In this document: piece after piece, positions 26,914-35,574 of the stretch | Layout of the letters: every line of letters begins with the position of its first letter | Numbering within the stretch: position 1 is the stretch's first letter | Source: Chitinophaga vietnamensis | Lineage (GTDB): Bacteria; Bacteroidota; Bacteroidia; Chitinophagales; Chitinophagaceae | Assembly: GCF_902167635.1 (NCBI RefSeq) | Contig: NZ_CABHMS010000012.1 | Span: forward strand, 95,591-159,590 | Length of the DNA: 64,000 nucleotides | Direction of reading: 5' to 3' | Position numbers and translations under genes: made by a program | Notes under the pieces: generated by a model | The model's input: only the letters and a program-made list of their open reading frames with translations | Database searches by the model: none | Told to the model about the DNA's origin: nothing

Positions 26914-29264
26914 GCACACTATCCGCAAACACCCTGCAATTGATGCAGCGTTACTGGCAGGCCGCCAATTATTTGTCGGCCGCACAAATATACTTGCAAG
27001 ACAACCCGCTGCTACGCGAACCGCTGCGGGCAGCACACATCAAACCCAGGCTGCTGGGCCACTGGGGCACTTCTCCGGGCCTCAACCTGATCTATGTACA
27101 TCTCAACAGGTTGATAAAAGATACCAATGCAGAAGTATTATTCATCTGCGGTCCGGGCCACGGTGCGCCTGCCTTGCTGGCCAACACTTACCTGGAAGGC
27201 ACTTACAGCGAAGTATATCCCGATATCTCGCGTGATGAAGCGGGCCTGCGGCGGCTGTTCACGCAGTTCTCCTCTCCCGGCGGCGTGCCCAGCCACGTAA
27301 GCCCGCATACGCCCGGCTCCATACACGAGGGCGGCGAGCTGGGATATTCGCTGGCGCATGCTTTCGGCGCAGCATTCGATCATCCTGATCTTATCGTGGC
27401 CTGTGTGGTGGGAGACGGCGAGGCCGAAACCGCGCCACTGGAAGGCAGCTGGAAATCGATCCACTTCCTCAACCCTCTGCGCGATGGCGCCGTATTGCCC
27501 ATCCTGCATCTCAATGGTTACAAGATCTCCAGCCCTACCGTGATGGCCCGGATGCCCGACGATGCGCTCGCACAGCTGTTTTCCGGTCTAGGCTATGAAG
27601 CCATCTTCGTTGGCGGCGATGATCCGATGGATGTGCACGAAGCCCTGGCAGATGCGCTGGACAAGGCTTACCACCAGATACGTTATATGCAGTCTACCGT
27701 GCGCGGCGGACAACCTTTCGCCCTTCCCCGCTGGCCCCTGATCATCTTGCGCACGCTCAAAGGCTGGACAGGCCCCGCAAGCTGGAACGGCCAACCCATC
27801 GAGGGTACCTTCCGCTCGCATCAGGTACCGCTGACAGAAGTCCGCGAAAACCCTGCACAGCTGGCATTATTGGAACAATGGCTGCGCAGCTACGCACCCA
27901 CCACATTATTTGATGAGCATGGCACACTGCTGCCCGAGCTGCAAGCGCTGGCGCCCAAAGGCCCGCTGCGCATGGGCGCCACGCCCTATGCTAATGGCGG
28001 CCTGTTACTGCGCCAATTGCAAATGCCCGACTTCATGGATTATGCCGTGCCGGTGCAAACGCCCGGCGCCGTTACGGAAGAGGGCACCACGCGCCTCGGC
28101 AACCTGCTGCGCGATATCTTCACAAAAAATAAAGATGAGCATCATTTCCGTTTGTTCTCTCCTGATGAAACCAACAGCAACCGCCTGGGCGCTGTATTTG
28201 AAGCCACAGAAAGGATGTTCACAGCATTGCAACTCGATACCGATGAGCAGCTATCGCCTGAAGGCCGCGTAATGGAAGTGCTCAGTGAACACCTCTGCCA
28301 GGGCTGGTTAGAGGGCTATCTGCTCACGGGCGGCTATGGCCTGTTTGCCTCTTACGAAGCTTTCATCACCATCATCGATTCCATGTTCAGTCAACATGCC
28401 AAATGGCTCAAGATGTGCCGCGAGATCCCGTGGCGCAAGGATATTGCTTCACTCAATTACTTGCTCACCTCTCACAGCTGGCGACAGGACCACAATGGCT
28501 ACAGCCACCAGGGGCCCGGGTTCATTGATACGGTGGTCAATAAAAAAAGTACGGTGATACGTATCTTTCTGCCGCCGGATGCTAATTGCCTGTTGGCCGT
28601 GATGGATCATTGTCTTTGCAGCCGCAACCTGGTGAATGTGGTGGTGGCTGGTAAGCAGCCCATGCTGCAATGGCTGTCAGCAGGCGAAGCGGCGGCGCAT
28701 TGTTCGCGTGGCGCCTCCGTATGGGAATGGGCCGGCAACGACGCGGGGCAGCAGCCGGATGTGGTGCTGGCTTGCGCGGGCGATGTGCCTACCCTCGAAA
28801 CAGTGGCGGCGGCATGGCTGTTACGGCAGCAGCTGCCCGATCTGAAAGTGCGGGTAGTGAATGTAGTCAACCTGCTGGCATTATCACCGGAGCAAGATCA
28901 CCCGCATGGCGCTACCACGGAGTATTTCCGGGAATTGTTCACAGACGATGCGCCGGTTATTTTTGCGTTTCATGGTTACGTGCGACTGATACACGACCTT
29001 GTACATGGCCGGCCAAGACCAACACGTTTTCATGCGCGCGGCTTTATGGAAGAGGGCACTACTACCACTCCTTTCGACATGACGGTATTAAACAATATGA
29101 GCCGCTACCACCTGGCCATTGCGGCGGTGGAGCGGGCGGCGCACCGCTATCCGCCGGCGGAAGGCGTGATCAAATTCTTTGAAAACAAGTTAGCGGAACA
29201 TCGTCATTATATCCGTGAGCACCTGGAGGATATGCCTGAGATCCGCGACTGGCACTGGTCCTGA
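26910..29264 (+). CDS. xfp: Phosphoketolase (xylulose 5-phosphate/fructose 6-phosphate)
   Basis: A 784-residue thiamine-diphosphate enzyme that splits xylulose 5-phosphate or fructose 6-phosphate to acetyl phosphate plus a triose or tetrose phosphate. Hallmarks are [17 protein letters not shown] near residue 50, [17 protein letters not shown] near 80, [16 protein letters not shown] near 132, the ThDP motif [14 protein letters not shown] near 170, and [13 protein letters not shown] near 473. Start ATG at 26910 overlaps the acetate kinase stop. Together they form a two-step route from sugar phosphate to acetate and ATP that bypasses lower glycolysis. The kinase-first order is less usual than xfp first. 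Confidence 0.96.
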   Translation: MSTLSANTLQLMQRYWQAANYLSAAQIYLQDNPLLREPLRAAHIKPRLLGHWGTSPGLNLIYVHLNRLIKDTNAEVLFICGPGHGAPALLANTYLEGTYSEVYPDISRDEAGLRRLFTQFSSPGGVPSHVSPHTPGSIHEGGELGYSLAHAFGAAFDHPDLIVACVVGDGEAETAPLEGSWKSIHFLNPLRDGAVLPILHLNGYKISSPTVMARMPDDALAQLFSGLGYEAIFVGGDDPMDVHEALADALDKAYHQIRYMQSTVRGGQPFALPRWPLIILRTLKGWTGPASWNGQPIEGTFRSHQVPLTEVRENPAQLALLEQWLRSYAPTTLFDEHGTLLPELQALAPKGPLRMGATPYANGGLLLRQLQMPDFMDYAVPVQTPGAVTEEGTTRLGNLLRDIFTKNKDEHHFRLFSPDETNSNRLGAVFEATERMFTALQLDTDEQLSPEGRVMEVLSEHLCQGWLEGYLLTGGYGLFASYEAFITIIDSMFSQHAKWLKMCREIPWRKDIASLNYLLTSHSWRQDHNGYSHQGPGFIDTVVNKKSTVIRIFLPPDANCLLAVMDHCLCSRNLVNVVVAGKQPMLQWLSAGEAAAHCSRGASVWEWAGNDAGQQPDVVLACAGDVPTLETVAAAWLLRQQLPDLKVRVVNVVNLLALSPEQDHPHGATTEYFRELFTDDAPVIFAFHGYVRLIHDLVHGRPRPTRFHARGFMEEGTTTTPFDMTVLNNMSRYHLAIAAVERAAHRYPPAEGVIKFFENKLAEHRHYIREHLEDMPEIRDWHWS

Positions 29265-29274
29265 TACCTGCAAT

Positions 29275-29304
29275 AAAAAAGCCGTTCCGCTTTTGCGGAA
29301 CGGC
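29275..29304 (-). terminator. Intrinsic terminator of the YciF-like gene
   Basis: A perfect 10-bp stem (GCCGTTCCGC at 29281 and its complement to 29304) with a TTTT loop. Six A precede it on the plus strand, which form the U-tail for minus-strand transcription, and no T-run follows on the plus strand. It therefore serves the ferritin-like gene ending at 29341 rather than xfp. Confidence 0.8.
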
Positions 29305-29340
29305 CAGGCAGGATTCATGTTCTCTTTTTAACAGCTATTT

Positions 29341-29922
29341 TTATTCGGCAAGCGCACTTTCATTAACAGTACCTTCTGCAATGTGGGTAAGCAACGCGTC
29401 TGCTTCTTTCTCCTCATTGAGTGTTTGTTCCAGCAGTTGAACAGCGTCGTTATGCCCCATCAGGTTTGCCAGTGTGCGCAGGCTGCCATAGGCGGCAATT
29501 TCGTAGTGTTCTATCTTCTGTGCAGAAATGATGATACCCGCGTCGCGCACCATAGAATCTTCTTCTGTATCATTCAGTACTGTATCACCTTCTGCCAGGA
29601 GGCCTTCCATGGCCTCGCATTTTTTGGTGGCAGGGGTTTGTCCCATCTGCTCAAAAATCTCTTCCAGTCTGGACACATGTCCCTTGGTTTGTTCCAGATG
29701 TTCTCCAATGGCAGCAGCGAGTTCTTCGGAGGTAGCGGCCTTTTGCATTTTAGGCAATGCCTTTACCAGGCGCTTCTCCGCCCAATAGATATCTTTGATC
29801 TCATCCATAAATAGCGCATGGAATTTCGAATGAGGCATTTCTTCTTTTCCCTTTCTGCCATCAGAGGAGCGGGTGGCAGGCTTGGAAGAAGCGGCTCGGG
29901 TGTTCCTTGATGAATTTGGCAT
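29341..29922 (-). CDS. YciF/DUF892 ferritin-like stress protein
   Basis: A 193-residue protein with a basic, Ser-rich N-terminal tail (about 28 residues) followed by a ferritin-like four-helix DUF892 domain: FMDEIKDIYWAEKRLVKALP near residue 40, AIGEHLEQTKGHVSRLEEIF near 75, AQKIEHYEIAAYGSL near 137 and EQTLNEEKEADALLTHIA near 170. Metal-ligand Glu and His residues fit this pattern. Homologues respond to osmotic or general stress, and the role is not established. A second ATG at residue 29 would give the bare domain. Confidence 0.92.
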   Translation of the reverse strand: MPNSSRNTRAASSKPATRSSDGRKGKEEMPHSKFHALFMDEIKDIYWAEKRLVKALPKMQKAATSEELAAAIGEHLEQTKGHVSRLEEIFEQMGQTPATKKCEAMEGLLAEGDTVLNDTEEDSMVRDAGIIISAQKIEHYEIAAYGSLRTLANLMGHNDAVQLLEQTLNEEKEADALLTHIAEGTVNESALAE

Positions 29923-30075
29923 AATGATCTTTTTTGGATGGAAAGAAAAAAATTATTGCTTTTGTTATTCTTTCTTTCTCCATAAAATCATGCCTTTCTT
30001 TCACAAGGCGCAACAACAGAATATCCCGGGGTTAGTGTGGCAAATTTTTTCCAATGTGTGGAAGAAAAGAACAAG

Positions 30076-30525
30076 CTAGGCCAGTTTCACATTCACCGCA
30101 TTCGGCCCTTTCGGTCCCATCTCCACCTCAAAAACAACTTTGGAATTTTCTTTTACACGGTCTATCAGTCCGCGCACATGCACAAAAATGCTTTCCTGTG
30201 TTTTGAGGTCCTTGATAAATCCGAATCCTTTGGACTCGTTGAAGAAAGTAACGATACCGGTTCTGATCAGCTCTTCCGGTTCATCCTGGCGGCGGGACAC
30301 GCCGATCTGGATATCTTCGGCCTTGATCTCTGCACGTTTGGAAGGGTCAGGAGGGGTGGAAGTGATATTGCCAAATTCATCGATATAGGCCATCATATCT
30401 TCGAGGCTTTTGCCTTTATTTTTGCTGGCCTGCCGCTCATTCCGGCGCTCTTCCTTTTCCTGCTTCCGCTGCTGTTTTTTCTTTTCGTGCTCTTTCTTGT
30501 TGGAGGAGGTTTCCTGTTTTCCCAT
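30076..30525 (-). CDS. Cold-shock domain protein with charged N-terminal extension
   Basis: A 149-residue protein. Residues 1-85 are highly charged (KKEHEKKKQQRKQEKEERRN), Lys/Glu-rich and probably disordered or a single helix. Residues 86-149 form a cold-shock domain with RNP1-type GFGFIKD, and RNP2-type SIFVHVRGL, followed by VVFEVEMGPKGPNAVNV. It should bind single-stranded RNA or DNA. The fused basic/acidic tail is common in Bacteroidota CSD proteins and may add a second RNA contact. Confidence 0.93.
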   Translation of the reverse strand: MGKQETSSNKKEHEKKKQQRKQEKEERRNERQASKNKGKSLEDMMAYIDEFGNITSTPPDPSKRAEIKAEDIQIGVSRRQDEPEELIRTGIVTFFNESKGFGFIKDLKTQESIFVHVRGLIDRVKENSKVVFEVEMGPKGPNAVNVKLA

Positions 30526-30687
30526 ATGACTTGGCGGGTTGTTTTTTGCGAGATAAAGATAGGGAATTTTTCTTGCAGCGCGGCCACTCCACCAGAAAAC
30601 CTTTGCAGGAGACTAATCACCGCTGATCAAAATATGCATTTCCATCCCTGTTAAATGATATAGATTCAACATATTAAAATTGTTATC

Positions 30688-31854
30688 ATGAGATTTTTCA
30701 AGCGGGAAAAGAAAAGCGGCAAACCTTCCGTGATACGCGAATGGATCAACGCCGGCCTCTTTGCCTTATTGGTGGCCACTTTGGTACGCACCTTCATTTT
30801 TGAAGCCTATAGCATTCCCTCTGGCTCGATGGAGAGGACCTTGCTGATCAACGACTATCTTTTCGTGAGCAAGGTAAGTTACGGGCCGCGCATCCCTGTC
30901 ACGCCCCTCGCCATCCCTCTCGTGCATAACAAGGTGCCACTTACAAAATATACCCCTTCCTACAGCACTGCCGTACAATGGCCCTACAAGCGCCTGCCCG
31001 GCCTTTCGGCCATACGCCGCAATGATGTGGTAGTGTTTAACCTCCCCTCCGGCGATACCGTAGCCCTGGAAGTGGAAGCCACCAATAACTACTACGATCT
31101 CGTACGTGAACTGGGCCGTGAAAACGTATGGAACCGCTACCATATCCTCGCCCGGCCGGTAGATAAGCGGGAGAACATCATCAAACGCTGCGTAGCACAA
31201 GCCGGCGACACCCTGCAGATCATACAGGGCATCGCCTGGGTCAATAACGTGAAAGCCTATACGTCGCCCACCAGCGAACTGCAATACCTTGTGCAAACCA
31301 ATGGCGAAGCCCTCAACCCCATGCGCCTGAAGGAAATGGGCGTCATCGACGAACCCGCAGCAACCGGCCAGCCCGGGCTTTACCTCTGTAACCTCACCAC
31401 TTCTGAGGTGGCTACCTTGCAGTCGTTCCCCATCATCAAAAGCATCACCCCTTATCTCAGTCAAACACCTGATATCGCCGTATTTCCGCACGATACCCTT
31501 CACTTCAGCTGGAACCAGGATAACTACGGACCGCTGGTAGTGCCACAACGCGGACAAAGCATCGCGCTCAATAAAAACAATATCGAATTATACCGCCGCA
31601 TCATTGAAATATATGAGCACAACAAACTGGAAGAAAAAGATGGCCGGTTCCTCATCAACGGCGCTCCCGCCGACCACTATACCTTCCGCATGAATTATTA
31701 CTGGATGATGGGCGACAACCGCCACAACTCACTGGATTCAAGGTTCTGGGGCTTTGTTCCGGAAGACCATATAGTTGGCAAGGCATGGCTCACCTGGATG
31801 AGCTACGGTGATGAAGGACTGCGCTGGAACCGGATTATGAAAATGATCCGTTGA
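30688..31854 (+). CDS. lepB: Signal peptidase I
   Basis: A 388-residue inner-membrane serine protease that cleaves Sec signal peptides. One N-terminal helix (about residues 20-38) is followed by catalytic SIPSGSMERTL with Ser47. The general-base Lys is in IIKRCVAQAGD (Lys166). The C-terminal box MGDNRHNSLDSRFWGFVP is intact. A large insert between the boxes makes it longer than E. coli LepB, as is usual for Bacteroidota. It stands alone, with REP-like repeats immediately downstream. Confidence 0.96.
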   Translation: MRFFKREKKSGKPSVIREWINAGLFALLVATLVRTFIFEAYSIPSGSMERTLLINDYLFVSKVSYGPRIPVTPLAIPLVHNKVPLTKYTPSYSTAVQWPYKRLPGLSAIRRNDVVVFNLPSGDTVALEVEATNNYYDLVRELGRENVWNRYHILARPVDKRENIIKRCVAQAGDTLQIIQGIAWVNNVKAYTSPTSELQYLVQTNGEALNPMRLKEMGVIDEPAATGQPGLYLCNLTTSEVATLQSFPIIKSITPYLSQTPDIAVFPHDTLHFSWNQDNYGPLVVPQRGQSIALNKNNIELYRRIIEIYEHNKLEEKDGRFLINGAPADHYTFRMNYYWMMGDNRHNSLDSRFWGFVPEDHIVGKAWLTWMSYGDEGLRWNRIMKMIR

Positions 31855-31870
31855 TGTTGCGAGTTGCTTT

Positions 31871-32021
31871 CGCCCCTACGGGGCGATATATTGGTAGCCC
31901 GTATCGCATCTACCAATATGCCGCCCCGTAGGGGCGGTATCAATCGCATTAATCAACACACGCTTCGATCAGCCCCGTAGGGTCGATAGCTCGGTAGGCC
32001 CGGGCGTCAGCCCGGGTATTA
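31871..32021. repeat. REP-like palindrome cluster, three units
   Basis: The first unit is CGCCCCTACGGGGCG, then ATATATTGGTAG (31871-31897). The second is inverted (CTACCAATATGCC then GCCCCGTAGGGGC, about 31910-31937). The third is degenerate and ends CTCGGTAG (about 31970-31998), followed by a palindrome GGCCCGGGCGTCAGCCCGGG (31998-32017). The rest of the 315-bp spacer (31855-32169) has short repeated CCGGG/ATGCGATCAT-like fragments but no gene. Confidence 0.78.
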
Positions 32022-32169
32022 AAAAATGCGGATGTTGATCCGGGTTTCAAAATGCGATCATCCATCCGGGGCATCAAAACATGATCCCTGCTCATTGCTA
32101 CATCATCCACAAAAATTTTAAAAAATAAAATATCCATCCGGTTCATTCGTCTTCCTGAAAAAAGATATC

Positions 32170-33033
32170 ATGGAAACAAGGGATTTTAATACCATCAGCC
32201 CTTCGGCGAGCACGCTCCTGCTGCTGAAAGGCCTCACCGATATTCCTTTTGCACGCCAGGCGGCCGAGCTGATGATGAGCAACCATGAGTATTCACCGGA
32301 CATCGCCAACAACGATCTGCTATATTGGGCCAGGGTGGTGCATTTCGAACACCGCTACAAAAGTATCGACCAACTGCTGGCCCCTCTGCCTGTTACCAAT
32401 GTGCTGGAACTATCGTCTGGCTTCTCTTTCCGCGGATTGCAGGCGGTACGGGAAGGCAACTACCACTATATTGATACCGATCTGCCCGATATGATCGTCA
32501 GCAAAAAGCCTTTTGTTCAAGCCCTGCAAAACGGCCAGCAGCCTGCTACCGGCACCTTGGAACTGTTGCCGCTCAACGCACTGGATGAAGCACAGTTCAT
32601 GAATATTATCGATCGTTTCCCACCTGGTGAAATTGCCATTGTAAATGAGGGCTTGCTCATGTACCTCAACGACAGCGAAAAGCAGCAACTCTGCGCCAAT
32701 GTACGCAAGGCGCTCCAGCTGCGCGGCGGCTACTGGATCACGGCCGATATCTATATCAAAAGCAGCGATCCGGATAAACAGCTAAATCGCAATGATGAGC
32801 TGCAACGCTTCCTGGAACAGCATCGCATCGAAGACAATAAATTCGAATCTGTTGAAGCGGCTGCCAGCTTCTTTGCGGCCGCAGGTTTTGAAGTGGACCA
32901 AAAGGCCGAAAGGGAGCGGCACAAGCTCGGCTCTCTCACCCATCTGCTGTCAATTGCCGATGACGCGCAACTGGAGCAATTGCGGCAGCACCGCAGGGTA
33001 CAGGAAACCTGGCGCCTGAAAGTAAAGGCCTAA
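32170..33033 (+). CDS. LCMT-like class I SAM-dependent methyltransferase
   Basis: A 287-residue protein of the leucine carboxyl methyltransferase-like (PPM1/TcmP) family. SAM-binding motif I is NVLELSSGFSFRGLQA near residue 77, motif II is HYIDTDLPDM near 98, and a late motif is VNEGLLMYL near 157. Bacterial members methylate carboxyl or hydroxyl groups of small molecules. The substrate is not inferable. Its stop codon overlaps the convergent MocR gene by 4 bp. Confidence 0.88.
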   Translation: METRDFNTISPSASTLLLLKGLTDIPFARQAAELMMSNHEYSPDIANNDLLYWARVVHFEHRYKSIDQLLAPLPVTNVLELSSGFSFRGLQAVREGNYHYIDTDLPDMIVSKKPFVQALQNGQQPATGTLELLPLNALDEAQFMNIIDRFPPGEIAIVNEGLLMYLNDSEKQQLCANVRKALQLRGGYWITADIYIKSSDPDKQLNRNDELQRFLEQHRIEDNKFESVEAAASFFAAAGFEVDQKAERERHKLGSLTHLLSIADDAQLEQLRQHRRVQETWRLKVKA

Positions 33034-34508
33034 CGGTAATCTTTCCGGATAATCTTCGTTAACACCGCCACCACTTCCGCCAATTCCTTATTATTGAACG
33101 ACGCAAAGCCGAAACGCAAGCCATTCAAGGGTTTGGTGGCATAGCTGTAATGCCGTCCATCTGTCATGGCTACGCCCATGTTACCCGCTTTCGCGGCCAC
33201 CTCGCCGAGTGGTATGTTCTTCGGGAAAGGCAGCCACAGCGCCATACCGCCGAGTGGTGGCGTGAAATGCAATACATCGCCGAGATGCTTTTGCAGCAGT
33301 TCACAGAGCAGGTCGCGGCGCTCCATATACAACTTGTGCGATTTTTTCAGATGCCGCTCAATGCTGCCGCTGGCCAGCATACGCGCCAGCGCCTCTTCCG
33401 ACAGGTTATCGCCGCGAAGGTCCATCAGTCGGCGCAAAGCCATGGCCTGCTGCACAAATACCGCCGGCGCAATCATAAAGCCCATGCGCAGGGATAGTCC
33501 GAGCGATTTGGTAAACGAACCAATATAGATCACATTACCGCCATGGTCGGCGCTGGCCAGGGGCACGATCGGGGCCGAGCTGTAATGGAAATCATAATCG
33601 TAATCATCTTCTATCACCGCCAGCTTGTGCCTGCGGATCACGTCGAGCAATTTCATGCGGCGCTCGGCGCTGAGCGTTACCGTAGTGGGATGATGATGAT
33701 GGGAGATGACATACAACATCTTCACTTTTTTAGTACGGCACAATTGCTCGATTGCATCTACATCAATACCGTCCTGATCTACCGGCACACGCAGCAATTT
33801 AGCGCCCAGCTGCTCAAACGTAAGGTCTGCAAAGAAATAATTGGGACTGCCCACAATCACATAATCTCCCTTATTGATAAGCGTGGCGGCGGCCACATAG
33901 ATGGCCATCTGCCCGCCGCGGGTCAGCAAAATATTGTCCAGCCCGATGTTCAGGCCACGGGTATTGGTGAGGTATTTAATCGTTTCCTGTCGCAGCGTAT
34001 CGCTGCCTTTGGCCGTACCATACATCAGCAGCCTGTTGTAGCGCGGGCTCTGGATGATGGAGCGGCATTCTTTTACCCACTCGTCCAGCGGCGCAACACG
34101 CACGTCCGGGAAGCCGTCGTTGACCACCAGCCGGGTGTTGACTGCCCTGTTACCGACGCTGACTGTAATAGTCGGCACTTCATTAAACGTATAGCCGGGA
34201 CCGTGATCATAGGGAGAAGAGATATCCGCAAAGGTGCGCGGCTTCACCACTGGCAGATTGGTGGCTACCATCATGCCTTTGCGCGGGATAGACACGATCC
34301 AGTCCTGGCTGATCAGCTCCTCATAGGCCGCCACCACGGTTTTGCGGTGCAGTTGCAATTGCTCAGCCAGCACACGGCTGCCAGGCAGGAAGGAAGCAGG
34401 TTTCAGCACCCCTTCCTGGATCAGGCCCACAAAGCGGTTGGCGATCTGCTGGTATACCGGTTGTTTCGATTGCTTGTCGATCCGGATCAATGTTTTAAAT
34501 GGTAACAT
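33030..34508 (-). CDS. MocR/PdxR-type GntR regulator with aminotransferase domain
   Basis: A 492-residue fusion of an N-terminal winged-helix GntR domain (residues 1-80; LPGSRVLAEQLQLHRKTVVA) with a PLP-dependent class I aminotransferase-like domain. The Schiff-base lysine is Lys334 in GSFTKSLGLSLRMGF, with the PLP aspartate in VIEDDYDYDFHY. MocR proteins usually activate vitamin B6, GABA or amino-acid genes, with PLP as coregulator. It is divergent from the AhpD-like gene, and the spacer holds TGGACTA repeats that likely form its operator. The actual ligand is unknown. Confidence 0.93.
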   Translation of the reverse strand: MLPFKTLIRIDKQSKQPVYQQIANRFVGLIQEGVLKPASFLPGSRVLAEQLQLHRKTVVAAYEELISQDWIVSIPRKGMMVATNLPVVKPRTFADISSPYDHGPGYTFNEVPTITVSVGNRAVNTRLVVNDGFPDVRVAPLDEWVKECRSIIQSPRYNRLLMYGTAKGSDTLRQETIKYLTNTRGLNIGLDNILLTRGGQMAIYVAAATLINKGDYVIVGSPNYFFADLTFEQLGAKLLRVPVDQDGIDVDAIEQLCRTKKVKMLYVISHHHHPTTVTLSAERRMKLLDVIRRHKLAVIEDDYDYDFHYSSAPIVPLASADHGGNVIYIGSFTKSLGLSLRMGFMIAPAVFVQQAMALRRLMDLRGDNLSEEALARMLASGSIERHLKKSHKLYMERRDLLCELLQKHLGDVLHFTPPLGGMALWLPFPKNIPLGEVAAKAGNMGVAMTDGRHYSYATKPLNGLRFGFASFNNKELAEVVAVLTKIIRKDYR

Positions 34509-34509
34509 C

Positions 34510-34553
34510 TGGACTATCTATCAATTAAAAAGTGGACTACCAAGATAGTCCAC
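34510..34553. promoter_or_regulatory. Predicted MocR operator
   Basis: A perfect inverted repeat GTGGACTA-CCAAGA-TAGTCCAC spans 34532-34553, and a third copy of TGGACTA lies at 34510-34516 in direct orientation with 23-bp spacing. It lies between the MocR start (34508) and a candidate -7 box TACATTTG (34562-34569) of the AhpD-like gene. Direct plus inverted repeats near the promoter match known MocR binding-site layouts. Confidence 0.65.
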
Positions 34554-34588
34554 ACACTTGGTACATTTGTTCGCAAATTCAATATCAG

Positions 34589-35032
34589 ATGAAACAGAGA
34601 TTCAATATGCCGGACGAAATGCCGGAGTCATACAAAGCGATGTACGCCTTCTCCCGGTCAATGGACAATCTGAAAGTGCTCAGCAAGATTCAGAAAGAAC
34701 TGATCAAGATACGTGCTTCGCAGATCAATGGCTGCGCCTTTTGCCTGAACATGCACAGCACCGATGCCCGTAAACTCGGTGAAACAGAACAACGCATTTA
34801 CCTCCTCAACGCCTGGCGTGAAACACCGCTTTACACCGAAGAAGAAAGAGCTCTGCTGGCACTGACCGAAGAAGTGACGCTCGTTAGCCAGAAAGGGCTT
34901 ACAGAGGCCACTTACCAGGAGGCCGTAAAACATTTCGGCGTACAAGGTACGGCAGAAATCGTGATGGCGGTAACAGTCATCAATGCCTGGAACCGTATCG
35001 CCATCGCCTCGCTCCTTCCACCTGCTTTATAA
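34589..35032 (+). CDS. Carboxymuconolactone decarboxylase/AhpD-like protein
   Basis: A 147-residue all-helical protein of the CMD superfamily with the AhpD-type redox site CAFCLNMH (Cys49, Cys52, His56), so peroxidase-coupled thiol chemistry is more likely than decarboxylation. The start at 34589 is preferred since the upstream in-frame extension crosses the operator and -7 box. It is transcribed away from the MocR gene and precedes a GNAT gene by 9 bp; both may be the MocR target operon. Confidence 0.9.
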   Translation: MKQRFNMPDEMPESYKAMYAFSRSMDNLKVLSKIQKELIKIRASQINGCAFCLNMHSTDARKLGETEQRIYLLNAWRETPLYTEEERALLALTEEVTLVSQKGLTEATYQEAVKHFGVQGTAEIVMAVTVINAWNRIAIASLLPPAL

Positions 35033-35041
35033 ATCATAACT

Positions 35042-35479
35042 ATGACACGTACTGTTCATTATGCTACCGACGATGCAGCGCTCGAAGCCTGCAAAGATGT
35101 GATCCTTGTGCTCCGTCCGCATATCGCCGCAGAGCGGTTGATACCGATGATCAAGGAGATGCAGGAAGAAGACGGCTACCAGCTTGTTTATGTCACTGCG
35201 GATGAAGATCCATCCAAAGTGGCTGCCGTTGCCGGTTTCCGGCATATGCACAAACTGCATTCCGGCAGAACCATCTATATCGACGACCTGGTCACTTCTC
35301 CCCACCACCGCAACAAAGGCTATGCAGCCCTGTTGCTGGATCATGTGCACAACCTGGCAAAAAAACAGGGAGTGGACAACTTGCAACTGGATTCAGGGCA
35401 TGCCCTGGCGCCTGCGCACAAGCTGTATTTCAAGCAAGGTTATTATATCTCCGCCCACCACTTCACACAGAAACTGTAG
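35042..35479 (+). CDS. GNAT family N-acetyltransferase
   Basis: A 145-residue acetyltransferase. Strand motif VAAVAGFRHMHKLHSGRTIY leads to IDDLVTSPHHRNKGYAALLL, with the acetyl-CoA loop HHRNKGYA near residue 95, then LDSGHALAPAHKLYFKQGY near the C-terminus. It closely follows the AhpD-like gene. The stop codon is 3 bp from a GCAAAGAC-type hairpin. Substrate unknown. Confidence 0.9.
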   Translation: MTRTVHYATDDAALEACKDVILVLRPHIAAERLIPMIKEMQEEDGYQLVYVTADEDPSKVAAVAGFRHMHKLHSGRTIYIDDLVTSPHHRNKGYAALLLDHVHNLAKKQGVDNLQLDSGHALAPAHKLYFKQGYYISAHHFTQKL

Positions 35480-35482
35480 TAC

Positions 35483-35574
35483 GCATTTTTTCCCGCAAAG
35501 ACGCAAAGCAGCAAAGACGTAAAGCTATGTCTCTGCTGCTTTGTATCTTTGCTGCTTTGCGGGAAAAAATATGC
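35483..35574. repeat. Hairpin with 8-nt periodic arms (GCAAAGAC type)
   Basis: An imperfect inverted repeat spans the entire gap between two convergent genes, touching the stop codon of the GlxA-type gene. The left arm, after TTTTTTCCC, reads GCAAAGAC, GCAAAGCA, GCAAAGAC, GTAAAGC. The complement of the right arm reads GCAAAGCA, GCAAAGAT, ACAAAGCA, GCAGAGAC after the same TTTTTTCCC. The unit is 8 nt in both arms. Confidence 0.75.
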
